The translations under genes and the position numbers were made by a program. From positions 3,210,001-3,274,000 of the forward strand of contig NC_004463.1 in NCBI RefSeq assembly GCF_000011365.1: 64,000 nt of DNA, read 5' to 3'. The DNA is from Bradyrhizobium diazoefficiens USDA 110 (GTDB lineage Bacteria; Pseudomonadota; Alphaproteobacteria; Rhizobiales; Xanthobacteraceae). The notes under the pieces are model-generated. The model was not told the origin of the DNA. It saw only the letters and a list, made by a program, of their open reading frames with translations, and did no database searches. Below are positions 52,137-60,607 of the stretch, piece by piece (position 1 is the first letter of the stretch; the number at the start of each line of letters is the position of its first letter).

Positions 52137-52216
52137 CGTCATTCCGGGATGGTGCGAAGCACCAGACCCGGAATCTCGAGATTCCGGGTTCGCGCTGCGC
52201 GCGCCCCGGAATGACG
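52137..52216. repeat. Intergenic palindromic repeat, GTCATTCCGG family
   Basis: The ends CGTCATTCCGGG and CCCCGGAATGACG are inverted, and a perfect inner palindrome CCCGGAATCTCGAGATTCCGGG-like core lies between them. It sits between two same-strand genes just upstream of the SDR gene. Confidence 0.88.
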
Positions 52217-52221
52217 GTGCG

Positions 52222-53361
52222 TTACCTCTCGTTCGTAAACACGATCGTGCCCGATGCCGCGAACATGCCGCCGACGCCATGGCACACCGAAATCTTCGCG
52301 TTCGGCACCTGCGCCGGCGCGATGCCGCGCATCTGGCGCACGCTCTCCTGGAGCGCGTACATGCCGTACATGCCCGAGTGCATGTAGGAGAGACCGCCGC
52401 CATTGGTGTTGAGCGGTAGCTTGGCCCCGGGCCGCGTGTTGCCGTCGGCGATGAACTTCCCCGTTTCCTCATGCGGCATGAAGCCGAGATCGCCGAGGCC
52501 GAACAGCGGCAGATGCGCGAACGCATCATAGATCATGAGATGATCGACGTCCTTGTGCGCGATGCCGGCTTCCTTGAACGCGAGGGGACCCGCGGTCTTG
52601 AACGCGCGCGAGGAATTAAACGTCTCCATCTGGCTGACCATCGGCGTTTCCACGCTCTCGCCGGTGCCCATGATGTAGACGGGCTTGCGCGGGAAATCCC
52701 TGGCGCGGTCGGCCGAGGTCAGGATCAGGGCGCCGCCGCCGTCGGTGACGAGGCAGCATTGCAGCAGGCGGAACGGATAGGCGATCATGCGCGAATTGAG
52801 GACATCGGCGACCGTGATCGGGTCCTTCATCATCGCCCGCGGATTTTTCGCCGCCCATTCCCGCTGCACCACCGCGACCGCGGCAAGCTGCTCGTGGGTG
52901 ATGCCATAGGTCTTCATGAAGCGCAGCACGGGGATCGGGAACATGCTGGGCGGGCCGTAGACGCCATAGGGGGCCTCGAACTGCCCGTTGAGGCTGTCCG
53001 CCGGCGTCGAGCGCGGCAGCTTGCCGATCATCGATTTGCCGCTCTCGGCATGGGTAATCAGCACGGTCTTGCACAGGCCGGCCTCGATCGCCGCGGCGGC
53101 ATGACGAACATGCAGCATGAAGGAGCAGCCGCCGACCGAGGTGCCGTCCACCCAGGTAGGCCTAATGCCGAGATAGTGGCAGACCTGCTGCGGCGTTTCG
53201 ACCGCTGTGGCAAAGCCGTCGATGTCGGAGAGTTTTAGCCCGGCATCGGCGATGGCGTTGAGCGCGGCGTCCGCGTGAAGCTGGAGCTGCGAGGCGTTGG
53301 GGACGATTCCGAGCTCGGTGGTCTCGGCCGCGCCGACGACGGCAACCTGGTTGCTACGCAT
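52222..53361 (-). CDS. Thiolase-fold acetyl-CoA acetyltransferase / Ltp-type lyase
   Basis: A 379-residue thiolase-fold protein of the SCP2-thiolase/Ltp group. It begins QVAVVGAAETTELGIVP. VGGCSFMLH (about residues 77-85) holds the cysteine in the nucleophile position, IYDAFAHLPLFGL (about 276-288) follows, NTNGGGLSYMHSGMYGMYAL (about 319-338) has Tyr-Met-His instead of the thiolase GHP motif, and VCHGVGGMFA is near the end. It starts 3 nt after the DUF35 gene stop, the arrangement of Ltp2-DUF35 retro-aldolases. It may cleave a beta-hydroxy or beta-keto acyl-CoA. Confidence 0.85.
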   Translation of the reverse strand: MRSNQVAVVGAAETTELGIVPNASQLQLHADAALNAIADAGLKLSDIDGFATAVETPQQVCHYLGIRPTWVDGTSVGGCSFMLHVRHAAAAIEAGLCKTVLITHAESGKSMIGKLPRSTPADSLNGQFEAPYGVYGPPSMFPIPVLRFMKTYGITHEQLAAVAVVQREWAAKNPRAMMKDPITVADVLNSRMIAYPFRLLQCCLVTDGGGALILTSADRARDFPRKPVYIMGTGESVETPMVSQMETFNSSRAFKTAGPLAFKEAGIAHKDVDHLMIYDAFAHLPLFGLGDLGFMPHEETGKFIADGNTRPGAKLPLNTNGGGLSYMHSGMYGMYALQESVRQMRGIAPAQVPNAKISVCHGVGGMFAASGTIVFTNER

Positions 53362-53364
53362 GGC

Positions 53365-53778
53365 TTACCCCTTCGCCGGACGGAAGACGGGAAGGGTGAT
53401 CTTGTCGTCGAGCTCCTGGAAGGCGACCTCGAGCTTCATGTCGAGTTCGAGCGCTTCCGGGGTCTGCGGGCAGTCAATGATGTTGCTCATCATCCGCGGC
53501 CCCTCGGCAAGCTCCACTACGGCGATCGCATAAGGCGGCGTGAAGCCGGGCGCGGCAGGACGGTGGTTGATCACGTAGCTGTAGAGGAAACCCTTGCCGC
53601 TCGCCTTGAAGATGCTGACCTTGCGCGTGGCGCAGGACGGGCAGAACGGGCGCGGCGGGAAGTAGACATGCGCGCAGGCGTCGCAGCGCTGCAGGCGCAG
53701 TTCGCCCGCTTTCGTGCCGTCCCAGAAATGCTGGGTCTCCGGCGTCGGTTTCGGTCGTGCGCGCTGCGGTTCGGCCAT
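53365..53778 (-). CDS. DUF35 OB-fold protein with N-terminal zinc ribbon
   Basis: A 137-residue protein with an N-terminal rubredoxin-like zinc ribbon (CDACAHVYFPPRPFCPSC, about residues 34-51) and a C-terminal OB fold (about 55-137). Such proteins form complexes with thiolase-fold partners and position the acyl-CoA. ATG 53778 places the zinc ribbon at the usual distance; a longer start is not family-like. The gene is 3 nt upstream of the thiolase-fold gene, and divergent from the amidase gene. Confidence 0.88.
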   Translation of the reverse strand: MAEPQRARPKPTPETQHFWDGTKAGELRLQRCDACAHVYFPPRPFCPSCATRKVSIFKASGKGFLYSYVINHRPAAPGFTPPYAIAVVELAEGPRMMSNIIDCPQTPEALELDMKLEVAFQELDDKITLPVFRPAKG

Positions 53779-53869
53779 GTCGGCGGGTCCTCCCGGGCGG
53801 CAGGCCTTTGTGCCTGCCTGCTTCGACCTTGATGCGACAATCGACCATCGCGCGTCAACGGTCCAGCAA

Positions 53870-53893
53870 TGCGCATGCATGCCATCATGCGCA
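53870..53893. promoter_or_regulatory. Inverted repeat upstream of amidase promoter, probable operator
   Basis: The arms TGCGCATG (53870-53877) and CATGCGCA (53886-53893) are perfect complements around an 8-nt spacer. The site ends 6 nt before a plausible -35 box and lies between the divergent DUF35 and amidase genes. Confidence 0.45.
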
Positions 53894-53899
53894 CAATGC

Positions 53900-53927
53900 T
53901 TGTGTCGAACTGAAGCAGCGCTATAGA
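53900..53927 (+). promoter_or_regulatory. Candidate sigma-70-type promoter for the amidase gene
   Basis: TTGTGT (53900-53905) and TATAGA (53922-53927) are separated by 16 nt, and the ATG is 30 nt further on. The spacing and position are good; the -35 box is weak. Confidence 0.4.
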
Positions 53928-53957
53928 TTGCGCGCGCAAATATTCCGTGAGACAGAC

Positions 53958-55307
53958 ATGCCCGATTTTCCGACACTGGCGAAGCTCTCCGACGACCTCG
54001 AAAGCGGCCGCACCACCTCCCGCAAGCTGGTCGAGGCCTGTCTCGCCAGGATCGCCGACCCCGCCGGCGAGGGCCAGCGCACCTTCATCCACGTCGACAA
54101 AGACGCCGCGCTCGCGGCGGCGGATGCGATGGACGCCTTGCGCAAGGTCAAGGCCGCACCGTCGCGCTATGCCGGCATCCCGATCTCGATCAAGGACCTC
54201 TTCGACATCAAGGGCCAGGTGACGCGCGCCGGCTCCCGCGCGCTCGACGATTCCCCGGCGGCCGAGCACGACGCCGCGACGGTCGAGCGGCTGCGCAAGG
54301 CCGGCTTCGTCCTGATCGGCCGCACCAACATGACCGAGTTCGCCTATTCCGGCATCGGCATCAATCCGCATTACGGCACGCCGAAGGGCGCCTGGAACCG
54401 GGCCGAGGGCCACGTGCCGGGCGGCTCGTCCTCGGGCGCGGCGGTCTCCGTGCTCGACGGCATGGCGCATGGCGCGCTCGGCACCGACACCGGCGGCTCC
54501 TGCCGCATTCCGGCGGCCTTCAACGGCATCGTCGGCTACAAGCCGACGCAGCGTCGCGTGCCGCTCGACGGCGCGGTGCCGCTGTCGTTCTCGCTCGACA
54601 GCATCGGACCGCTGGCGCGATCGGTCAGCTGCTGTGCCATACTCGACGCGGTGCTCGCGAACGAGCCGGTCGTCGCGCTGAGGCCGCGCCCGGTGAAGGG
54701 CATGCGGCTGGCGGTGCCGACCACGATCGCGCTCGACGACCTCGACAAGGCTGTGGCCGAGACGTTCGAGCGCGCGCTGAAAACGCTGGCCGATCACGGC
54801 GCCATCATCGAGCGCATCGAGATGGCTGAATTCCACGATATCGGCCCGATGAACGCCAAGGGCGGCTTTGCCGCGTCCGAGAGCTACGCCTGGCACCGCT
54901 ATCTCATCACGACCAAGGGGGACGTCTATGATCCCCGCGTATCCGTGCGCATCATGCGCGGCGAGGCGCAGAGCGCGGCGGATTACATCGATCTTCTCAA
55001 CGAGCGCCGCTCGCTGATCGCCCGCGTCAATGCGCACATCGCCCCCTATGACGCCTTGGTGCTGCCGACCACCGCCAACACCCCGCCGAAGATCGCCGAC
55101 CTTGCCGACGACAAGGCGTTCACCACCCAGAACCTGCGCGCGCTGCGCAACTGCACCCTGATCAACATGATCGACGGCTGCGCCATCTCGCTGCCCGCAC
55201 ATCGCGAGGGCGACGTTCCCGTCGGCCTGATGCTGGCGGGTGCGGGCGGATCGGACCGCCGTATCTTTGAACTTGCTGCCGGCATGGAGGCCGTAATTCG
55301 TGTTTGA
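53958..55307 (+). CDS. Amidase-signature hydrolase
   Basis: A 449-residue amidase of the amidase-signature family, hydrolysing a C-N amide bond to acid and ammonia or amine. The triad is complete: Lys79 in SIKDLF, cis-Ser157 in PGGSSSGAA and nucleophile Ser181 in TDTGGSCRIPAAF. ATG 53958 starts MPDFPTLAKLSDDLESG, the usual family start. The gene overlaps the DUF2848 gene by 8 nt, so the two are translated together. It is not GatA, because no gatB or gatC is near. The substrate is unknown. Confidence 0.9.
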   Translation: MPDFPTLAKLSDDLESGRTTSRKLVEACLARIADPAGEGQRTFIHVDKDAALAAADAMDALRKVKAAPSRYAGIPISIKDLFDIKGQVTRAGSRALDDSPAAEHDAATVERLRKAGFVLIGRTNMTEFAYSGIGINPHYGTPKGAWNRAEGHVPGGSSSGAAVSVLDGMAHGALGTDTGGSCRIPAAFNGIVGYKPTQRRVPLDGAVPLSFSLDSIGPLARSVSCCAILDAVLANEPVVALRPRPVKGMRLAVPTTIALDDLDKAVAETFERALKTLADHGAIIERIEMAEFHDIGPMNAKGGFAASESYAWHRYLITTKGDVYDPRVSVRIMRGEAQSAADYIDLLNERRSLIARVNAHIAPYDALVLPTTANTPPKIADLADDKAFTTQNLRALRNCTLINMIDGCAISLPAHREGDVPVGLMLAGAGGSDRRIFELAAGMEAVIRV

Positions 55308-55986
55308 CCTGACTTTCACCGTCGATGCCCAGGACGCCACCACGCCGCTGACGCTGGCGATCGACCAGATGGTCATCGCCGGCTGGACCGGCCGCGATCC
55401 CGTCGCGCGCGACAAGCACATCGCCGAGCTGCAAGAGATGGGCATCGCCCCGCCGGCCTCGACCCCGATCTACTACCGCGCCTCGGCGCGGAGGCTGACC
55501 ATGGAAGACCGCATCGAGTGCTGCGGCGGCGACTCGTCCGGCGAGGTCGAGTTCGTGCTGATCGGCTGGCAGGGCCGCATCTTCGTCGGCTGCGGCTCCG
55601 ATCACACCGACCGCAAGGTCGAGGCCTACAACGTCACAGTCTCCAAGCAGATGTGCGACAAGCCGATCGCCTCGACGCTGTGGGAGCTCGAGGACGTCAT
55701 CGGCCATTGGGACAAGATGATCCTGCGCTCCTATGCCACCATCAAGGGCGAGCGCGTGCTCTACCAGGAGGGCACGCTCGACGCGATGCTCCCCGTCGCC
55801 GACCTGATCGCGCGCGGCTTCGACGGCACCAGGTTCCCCGACGGCTGCGCCATGTTCGGCGGCACGTTTGCGGCCAAAGGTGGCATCCGCCCCGCCGACC
55901 GGTTCGACTTCGAGCTGGAAGACCCCGTGCTGAAGCGGACGATCAGGCATGGGTACGACGTGGTGACGTTGCCGGTAAGGGGCTGA
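55300..55986 (+). CDS. DUF2848 family protein
   Basis: A 228-residue protein of the DUF2848 family, which is distantly related to the fumarylacetoacetate hydrolase fold. Recognisable blocks are LAIDQMVIAGWTGRD (about residues 19-33), FVGCGSDHTDRKVEAYNV (about 98-115) and CDKPIAS, with acidic and His residues that could bind a metal. The GTG start lies inside the end of the amidase gene (8-nt overlap). It probably processes the acid released by the amidase or assists it, but no activity is known to me. Confidence 0.82.
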   Translation: MFDLTFTVDAQDATTPLTLAIDQMVIAGWTGRDPVARDKHIAELQEMGIAPPASTPIYYRASARRLTMEDRIECCGGDSSGEVEFVLIGWQGRIFVGCGSDHTDRKVEAYNVTVSKQMCDKPIASTLWELEDVIGHWDKMILRSYATIKGERVLYQEGTLDAMLPVADLIARGFDGTRFPDGCAMFGGTFAAKGGIRPADRFDFELEDPVLKRTIRHGYDVVTLPVRG

Positions 55987-55997
55987 AGGCTCTCGAG

Positions 55998-56084
55998 CGT
56001 CATTGCGAGGAGCCCTTGCGACGAAGCAATCCAGACTGGTTCCCCGGTGGGATTCTGGATTGCTTGGCTGTGCTCGCAATGACG
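55998..56084. repeat. Intergenic palindromic repeat, CGTCATTGCGAG family
   Basis: The ends CGTCATTGCGAGGAGCCC and TGCTCGCAATGACG are inverted, with inner GCAATCCAGA / TCTGGATTGC. It is followed by a GTCATTCCGG repeat 56 nt later, the same order as at 36497-36721. Confidence 0.88.
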
Positions 56085-56139
56085 GGGAGGCAGTCGGAAA
56101 TCGGGTGGTTACGGTCGTCAGGACTTGCGACACAACCTC

Positions 56140-56249
56140 CGTCATTCCGGGGCGCGACGACGTCGCGAGCCCGGAATCCATTCATCCGCAGTCTCTGCGG
56201 CTTGATGGATTCCGGGCTCGCGCCCAAGAGGGCGCGCCCCGGAATGACG
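56140..56249. repeat. Intergenic palindromic repeat, GTCATTCCGG family
   Basis: The ends CGTCATTCCGGGGCGCG and CGCGCCCCGGAATGACG are inverted, with inner arms CCCGGAATCCAT / ATGGATTCCGGG. Together with the preceding repeat it fills the 282-nt gap between the DUF2848 and oxygenase genes; the oxygenase ATG is only 20 nt past its end. Confidence 0.88.
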
Positions 56250-56268
56250 GATGTGGATAGGATGAGCC

Positions 56269-57015
56269 ATGGGCGTCGCCAAACGTATTGCCGCAACTGA
56301 ATCCGGAACTGACGTTGCCTCCCAGGTCGATGCCCTCGACTGGCCCCAGATCACCGGAGACCTCGATACCCAGGGCTGCGCCGTCCTCAAGGGCCTGCTC
56401 AGCCCGGACCAATGCCGCGCCATCGCCGCGCTCTATCTCGATGACGCGCACTTCCGCAGCCGCATCGTCATGGGCCGCCACGGCTTTGGCCGCGGCGAGT
56501 ACAAGTACTTCTCCTATCCGCTGCCTGATCTCATCGCGCAGCTGCGCCCGGCGCTCTATGCGCACCTGCAAGGCGTCGCCAATCGCTGGAACGAAGCGAT
56601 GGGGATTGACATTCGCTACCCCGCCGCGCACGCGGCGTTCCTGAAGCGTTGCCACGAGGCGGGGCAGGCGCGGCCGACGCCGCTGCTGCTGCAATACGAG
56701 GCGGGCGACTACAACTGCCTGCACCAGGACCTCTATGGCGAGCACGTGTTCCCGCTCCAGGTCGCGATCCTGCTCTCCGAGCCCGGACGCGATTTCACCG
56801 GCGGCGAGTTCGTGCTGACCGAGCAGCGCCCGCGCATGCAGTCCCGCGCCGAGGTGGTGCCGCTGGCGCAGGGCGACGCCGTCGCTTTCGCTGTGCATCA
56901 CCGTCCGGTGCAAGGGACACGCGGCACCTACCGGGTTAACCTCCGCCATGGCGTCAGCCGCATCAGGTCCGGCCAACGCCACACGCTGGGTGTGATTTTT
57001 CATGATGCCAAATGA
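56269..57015 (+). CDS. 2-oxoglutarate/Fe(II)-dependent oxygenase, AlkB-linked, substrate unknown
   Basis: A 248-residue prolyl-hydroxylase-like double-stranded beta-helix protein. The iron facial triad is H152 and D154 (NCLHQDLYGE) with H227 (VNLRHGVSR), and R237 in SGQRHTLGV probably binds 2-oxoglutarate. RGEYKYFSYPLPDLI (about 75-89) is a conserved N-terminal block. Its stop is 9 nt before the AlkB start, so they form a two-gene operon, which points to a role in alkylation damage or nucleic-acid or protein repair. The exact substrate is not known. Confidence 0.85.
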   Translation: MGVAKRIAATESGTDVASQVDALDWPQITGDLDTQGCAVLKGLLSPDQCRAIAALYLDDAHFRSRIVMGRHGFGRGEYKYFSYPLPDLIAQLRPALYAHLQGVANRWNEAMGIDIRYPAAHAAFLKRCHEAGQARPTPLLLQYEAGDYNCLHQDLYGEHVFPLQVAILLSEPGRDFTGGEFVLTEQRPRMQSRAEVVPLAQGDAVAFAVHHRPVQGTRGTYRVNLRHGVSRIRSGQRHTLGVIFHDAK

Positions 57016-57024
57016 GCGCAGGCG

Positions 57025-57678
57025 TTGACGGCGGATTTGTTTGATAGCGTCGCCGAGGCGCAGCCCTCGCGCGAGGAGATCGCCGACGGCGCCGTCTTGC
57101 TGCGCGGCTTCGTCAGGCCGATCGAGAGCGAGCTGATTGCCGCCGCGCGCGCGATCGTGGCGCAATCGCCATTCCGGCGGATGACCACGCCCGGTGGCTA
57201 TCAGATGTCCGTGGCGATGACCAATTGCGGTGAGCGCGGTTGGATCACCGATCACACCGGCTATCGCTACGATCCGGTCGATCCGCGAACCGGCGTGCCG
57301 TGGCCCGCGATGCCGCCGGCGTTTCGCGATCTGGCGCGCCGCGCTGCGGAGCAGGGCGGCTTCACGGGCTTTGCGCCCGATGCCTGCCTCGTCAATCGCT
57401 ACGAGCCCGGCACGCGGCTGTCGCTGCATCAGGACAAGGACGAGCTGGACTACGCCGCCCCGATCGTCTCGGTCTCGCTCGGGCTGCCCGCGACCTTCCT
57501 GTTCGGCGGCATGGCGCGCAGCGACAAGCCGCGCCGTTTCCGGCTCGTCCATGGCGACGTCGTGGTCTGGGGCGGGGCTAGCCGGCTCGCCTATCACGGC
57601 GTGGCGCCGCTCGCCGACGGCGAGCACGCGCTGCTCGGACGGCAGCGCATCAATCTGACCTTCCGCAAGGTGCTCTGA
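57025..57678 (+). CDS. alkB: AlkB DNA/RNA alkylation-damage dioxygenase
   Basis: A 217-residue protein equal in length to E. coli AlkB (216), which oxidatively removes methyl groups from 1-methyladenine and 3-methylcytosine. H135, D137 and H191 form the iron site (SLHQDKDE and AYHGV); R208 and R214 (RINLTFR) bind 2-oxoglutarate. The nucleotide-recognition lid is RRMTTPGGYQMSVAMTNCG. The start is TTG 57025, as the nearby ATG 57012 is out of frame. It is co-transcribed with the preceding oxygenase gene. No ada gene is near. Confidence 0.92.
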   Translation: MTADLFDSVAEAQPSREEIADGAVLLRGFVRPIESELIAAARAIVAQSPFRRMTTPGGYQMSVAMTNCGERGWITDHTGYRYDPVDPRTGVPWPAMPPAFRDLARRAAEQGGFTGFAPDACLVNRYEPGTRLSLHQDKDELDYAAPIVSVSLGLPATFLFGGMARSDKPRRFRLVHGDVVVWGGASRLAYHGVAPLADGEHALLGRQRINLTFRKVL

Positions 57679-57734
57679 AGCATTTCCTTAGGGCCAGTCT
57701 GTCGTCTAAGCTTCGGCGAGGGGGAGGCGGCGAC

Positions 57735-58979
57735 ATGACCACTGCACAGGTCTCGACTGGCGCGAGCGCAAACGCGGCTCGCACGGGACTTTATCTTGCC
57801 GTGCTGCAATTGGTGTTCACACTGGGCTGGACGACCTACGTCGTCTACCTGCCAAGGCTCGCGGCGGATGTCGGCCTCGCGCCGGCGGTCGTGATTTTCA
57901 TCCTGATGCTGGACCAGGCCATCTTCACCATCGCCGATACCGCGATGGGGATTGCGGCCGACAGGATCGCGCCCGTCGTCGGGCGGCTCGGCCTGTTCGT
58001 CGGCGTGCTGGCGGCGATCTCCTGCGCGGCCTTCGTCGCGCTGCCTTTCGTGGCCGGGATCGGCGCGGGTGCGCAGGTAGGGTTGATCGCGCTGATCGTG
58101 GTCTGGTCGGTCACGTCGTCGGCCCTGCGCGCGCCGCCGCTGACCTTGCTCGGCAAGTACCGCGCCAGGCCGCAGGTGCCGTTTCTCGCGGCGCTGGCCA
58201 TGCTGGGCTATGGCCTCGCCGGCGCCGTCTCGCCCTATCTCGGCGTGATGCTGCGCGCGCACGACGCGCGGCTGCCCTTCGTGATCTCCGGCGCGGTGCT
58301 GCTGCTGACGGCGCTCGGGCTGTCGCGGATCGAGTACGATGTGGCGCGCGACACCTCGCCGCCGACGCCGGCCGAGGCGGCCAAGCCGCTGGGCCTGGTG
58401 CCGATCGCCTTCATCGTCGCGATGGTGGCGCTCGCGCTCGGCTATCAGTTGCACTTCGCCATGAACAGCGCGCCGTTCTATCTGCGGTTCGCCAAGCCGG
58501 ACGAGCTGCAGTGGCTGATGCCGGTGTTCTGGATCGGCTTCAACATCGCGATGTTTCCGGCGAGCCTCATCGTCAAGCACCGCGGCGGCCTGATCGTGAT
58601 GGGCGCCGCCGGATTGCTTGGAGCGGTCGCGATCGCGGCAGCGGAGCTTGCCGGCAGCCTCAACACGCTGATCGCCGCGCAGTTTCTCGCCGGCGCGGCC
58701 TGGGGCTGCATGCTGATGAGCGCGATCTCGGCCGCGCTGGCGATCGGCTCGACCGGTGCGGAGGGGAAGGTCACCGGCCTCGTGTTCTCGGCGCTGGCGC
58801 TCGGCACCTTCGCGCGGATGGCGGCGGTCGCCGGCGGCTTGCAGAAAATGCCCGAGTACGCGCCGCTGCTGCACTGGGCCCCGGTCGCCTGCTGGTCGGT
58901 CGCAGGCGCGGGCCTGTTGGTGATCGCGGCGGCGCGACTTCAGGGCGCGCCCGGCCTCAAGGCTTCGGCGGGTGGATGA
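57735..58979 (+). CDS. Major facilitator superfamily transporter
   Basis: A 414-residue integral membrane protein with about twelve hydrophobic helices. The loop between helices 2 and 3 has the shape of the MFS motif (DTAMGIAADRIAPVVGRLG, about residues 74-92). The substrate is unknown. ATG 57735 is preceded by GGGGGAGG. Its last 23 bases overlap the 3' end of the opposite-strand thiamine-diphosphate enzyme gene, so the two transcripts collide. It lies 56 nt after alkB on the same strand but is not obviously related. Confidence 0.88.
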   Translation: MTTAQVSTGASANAARTGLYLAVLQLVFTLGWTTYVVYLPRLAADVGLAPAVVIFILMLDQAIFTIADTAMGIAADRIAPVVGRLGLFVGVLAAISCAAFVALPFVAGIGAGAQVGLIALIVVWSVTSSALRAPPLTLLGKYRARPQVPFLAALAMLGYGLAGAVSPYLGVMLRAHDARLPFVISGAVLLLTALGLSRIEYDVARDTSPPTPAEAAKPLGLVPIAFIVAMVALALGYQLHFAMNSAPFYLRFAKPDELQWLMPVFWIGFNIAMFPASLIVKHRGGLIVMGAAGLLGAVAIAAAELAGSLNTLIAAQFLAGAAWGCMLMSAISAALAIGSTGAEGKVTGLVFSALALGTFARMAAVAGGLQKMPEYAPLLHWAPVACWSVAGAGLLVIAAARLQGAPGLKASAGG

Positions 58980-60582
58980 ACGCCCACGGGCTGACTTCGG
59001 AGTCCCGCGTCACCTCGACCGAGATCAGATACGGCCCGCCGTGGCTAAGCGCCTTCTCCATCGCCGCCTTGAACTGGTCCGGCGCGGTGACGCGCGCCGC
59101 CGCCACGCCAAAGGATTCGGCGAGCTTGACGAAATCCGGGTTGACGAGGTCGGACGCCACCACGCGGCCGTCGAAGCGCTCGCGCTGGTCGCGGCGGACA
59201 TTGCCGTAGGCGTTGTTGTTGAACACCAGCGTCACCACGCCGATGTTGAACTGCACGGCGGTGGCAAGTTCCTGCACGCCGAACATGAAGCCGCCGTCGC
59301 CGGTGATCGCCACCACCGGCTTGTCCGGGTTCGCCACCTTGGCGCCGAGCGCGGTCGGAAAGCCGGAGCCGAGCGTGCCCTGATAGCCTGACGTGATGAA
59401 GGTGCGCGGCTCGTAGATCGGGAAGCCGTACCAGGAGGCGAAGCCGACTTGCGACAATTCATCGGTGACGATCGCGTTCGCCGGCAGCACCTCGCGCAGG
59501 ATGTTGAGATACGCCATCTGCGGCTGGATGCGCTGAATTTCCTGCTGCGCCGCTGCGGTGACCTCGCGGATCGCGCCGCGGCGGCCGGTGGTCTTGCTGT
59601 AGCCCGCCTTGCTGACGGCGGCGGCGAGATCGGCGGTCGCCGCCTTGGCATCGGCGACGATGGCGGTGTCCGAGATGAAGCGCCGCATCTCGACCGGATC
59701 GATGTCGATGCGGATGCTCTTCAACCCGTCGGGGCGGTAGGGCCAGCGCGACATGGTCGGCAGCTCCAGCCGCGAGCCGATGCCGATCATGAGGTCGGTG
59801 TTCGGCCACAGCTTGTAGGCGGCGGCCATGGTGAGGCCGAGCTCGTGCGCATTGGAGACGATGCCGCGGCCGCTGCGGAACGCGACCACGGGCGCGTCGA
59901 TCATCTCGGCGAGCTCGAGGATCTCCTCGCCTGCGTCGATCGCGCCGCTGCCGACGAAGATCATCGGCGCTTTGCTCGCCTTGATCAGCGCGGCCGCCTG
60001 CTTGATCATATCGGGGTCGGGAAGCGGTGCGGGCAGGGGCTCCAGCACCTGCGCCGCAGCCGTGTCCGCGCGCTGGGTGAAGATATCCCAGGGCATTTCA
60101 ACCGAGGCGGGCCCGCGCCGTCCCGATGCCATCTCCTGGAAGGCGCGCGCCACGGTGGTTGGCGCGTTGCCGGGCGCTTCGATCCGGTCGGCCCATTTCA
60201 CATAGGTGCGCAGGGTCGCGAGTTGGTCCGGCATTTCGTGCAGATGGCCGCGGCCTTTGCCCAAAAACTGCGTTGGCACCTGGCCGGTGACGCATAGCAC
60301 CGGCTCGTTGCAGCCGTATGCGGTGAGCAGCGCCGCGCTGGCGTTGAGCACGCCGGGGCCGGGCACCACGCTGAACACGCCGGGCCTGCCGCTGGAGCGC
60401 GCATAACCGAACGCCATGTAGCCGCAGGCCTGCTCGTGCCGCGCGCCGATCACCTTGAGCTGCGCCTGGTGGAAGGCGTCGAACAGGCCATAGATTTGCG
60501 CGCCGGGCAGGCCGAACACGGTATCGACGCCATGGGCAACAAGGCCACTTACGATCGCTTCGCCGCCGGTGAGGGTGGTCAT
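58957..60582 (-). CDS. Thiamine-diphosphate-dependent enzyme (acetolactate synthase/decarboxylase-like)
   Basis: A 541-residue ThDP enzyme with N-terminal PYR, central and C-terminal PP domains. The catalytic Glu is in RHEQACGYMAFGYAR (about residues 48-62) and the cofactor motif runs from GDGGFMFG to NNNAYGN (about 411-443). It resembles acetolactate synthase and benzoylformate decarboxylase relatives but cannot be assigned to one. ATG 60582 is used; an in-frame TTG at 60600 is possible. It ends the operon of aldehyde dehydrogenase, dioxygenase and FAH genes, so it may act on a 2-oxoacid from ring cleavage. Confidence 0.85.
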   Translation of the reverse strand: MTTLTGGEAIVSGLVAHGVDTVFGLPGAQIYGLFDAFHQAQLKVIGARHEQACGYMAFGYARSSGRPGVFSVVPGPGVLNASAALLTAYGCNEPVLCVTGQVPTQFLGKGRGHLHEMPDQLATLRTYVKWADRIEAPGNAPTTVARAFQEMASGRRGPASVEMPWDIFTQRADTAAAQVLEPLPAPLPDPDMIKQAAALIKASKAPMIFVGSGAIDAGEEILELAEMIDAPVVAFRSGRGIVSNAHELGLTMAAAYKLWPNTDLMIGIGSRLELPTMSRWPYRPDGLKSIRIDIDPVEMRRFISDTAIVADAKAATADLAAAVSKAGYSKTTGRRGAIREVTAAAQQEIQRIQPQMAYLNILREVLPANAIVTDELSQVGFASWYGFPIYEPRTFITSGYQGTLGSGFPTALGAKVANPDKPVVAITGDGGFMFGVQELATAVQFNIGVVTLVFNNNAYGNVRRDQRERFDGRVVASDLVNPDFVKLAESFGVAAARVTAPDQFKAAMEKALSHGGPYLISVEVTRDSEVSPWAFIHPPKP

Positions 60583-60607
60583 TCTGCTATTCCATTTCAA
60601 TCGTTGG

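Noticed and set aside
53571..55445. 624-codon minus-strand frame opposite the amidase gene
   Set aside because: Shadow frame; the amidase triad and DUF35 zinc ribbon support the other reading frames.
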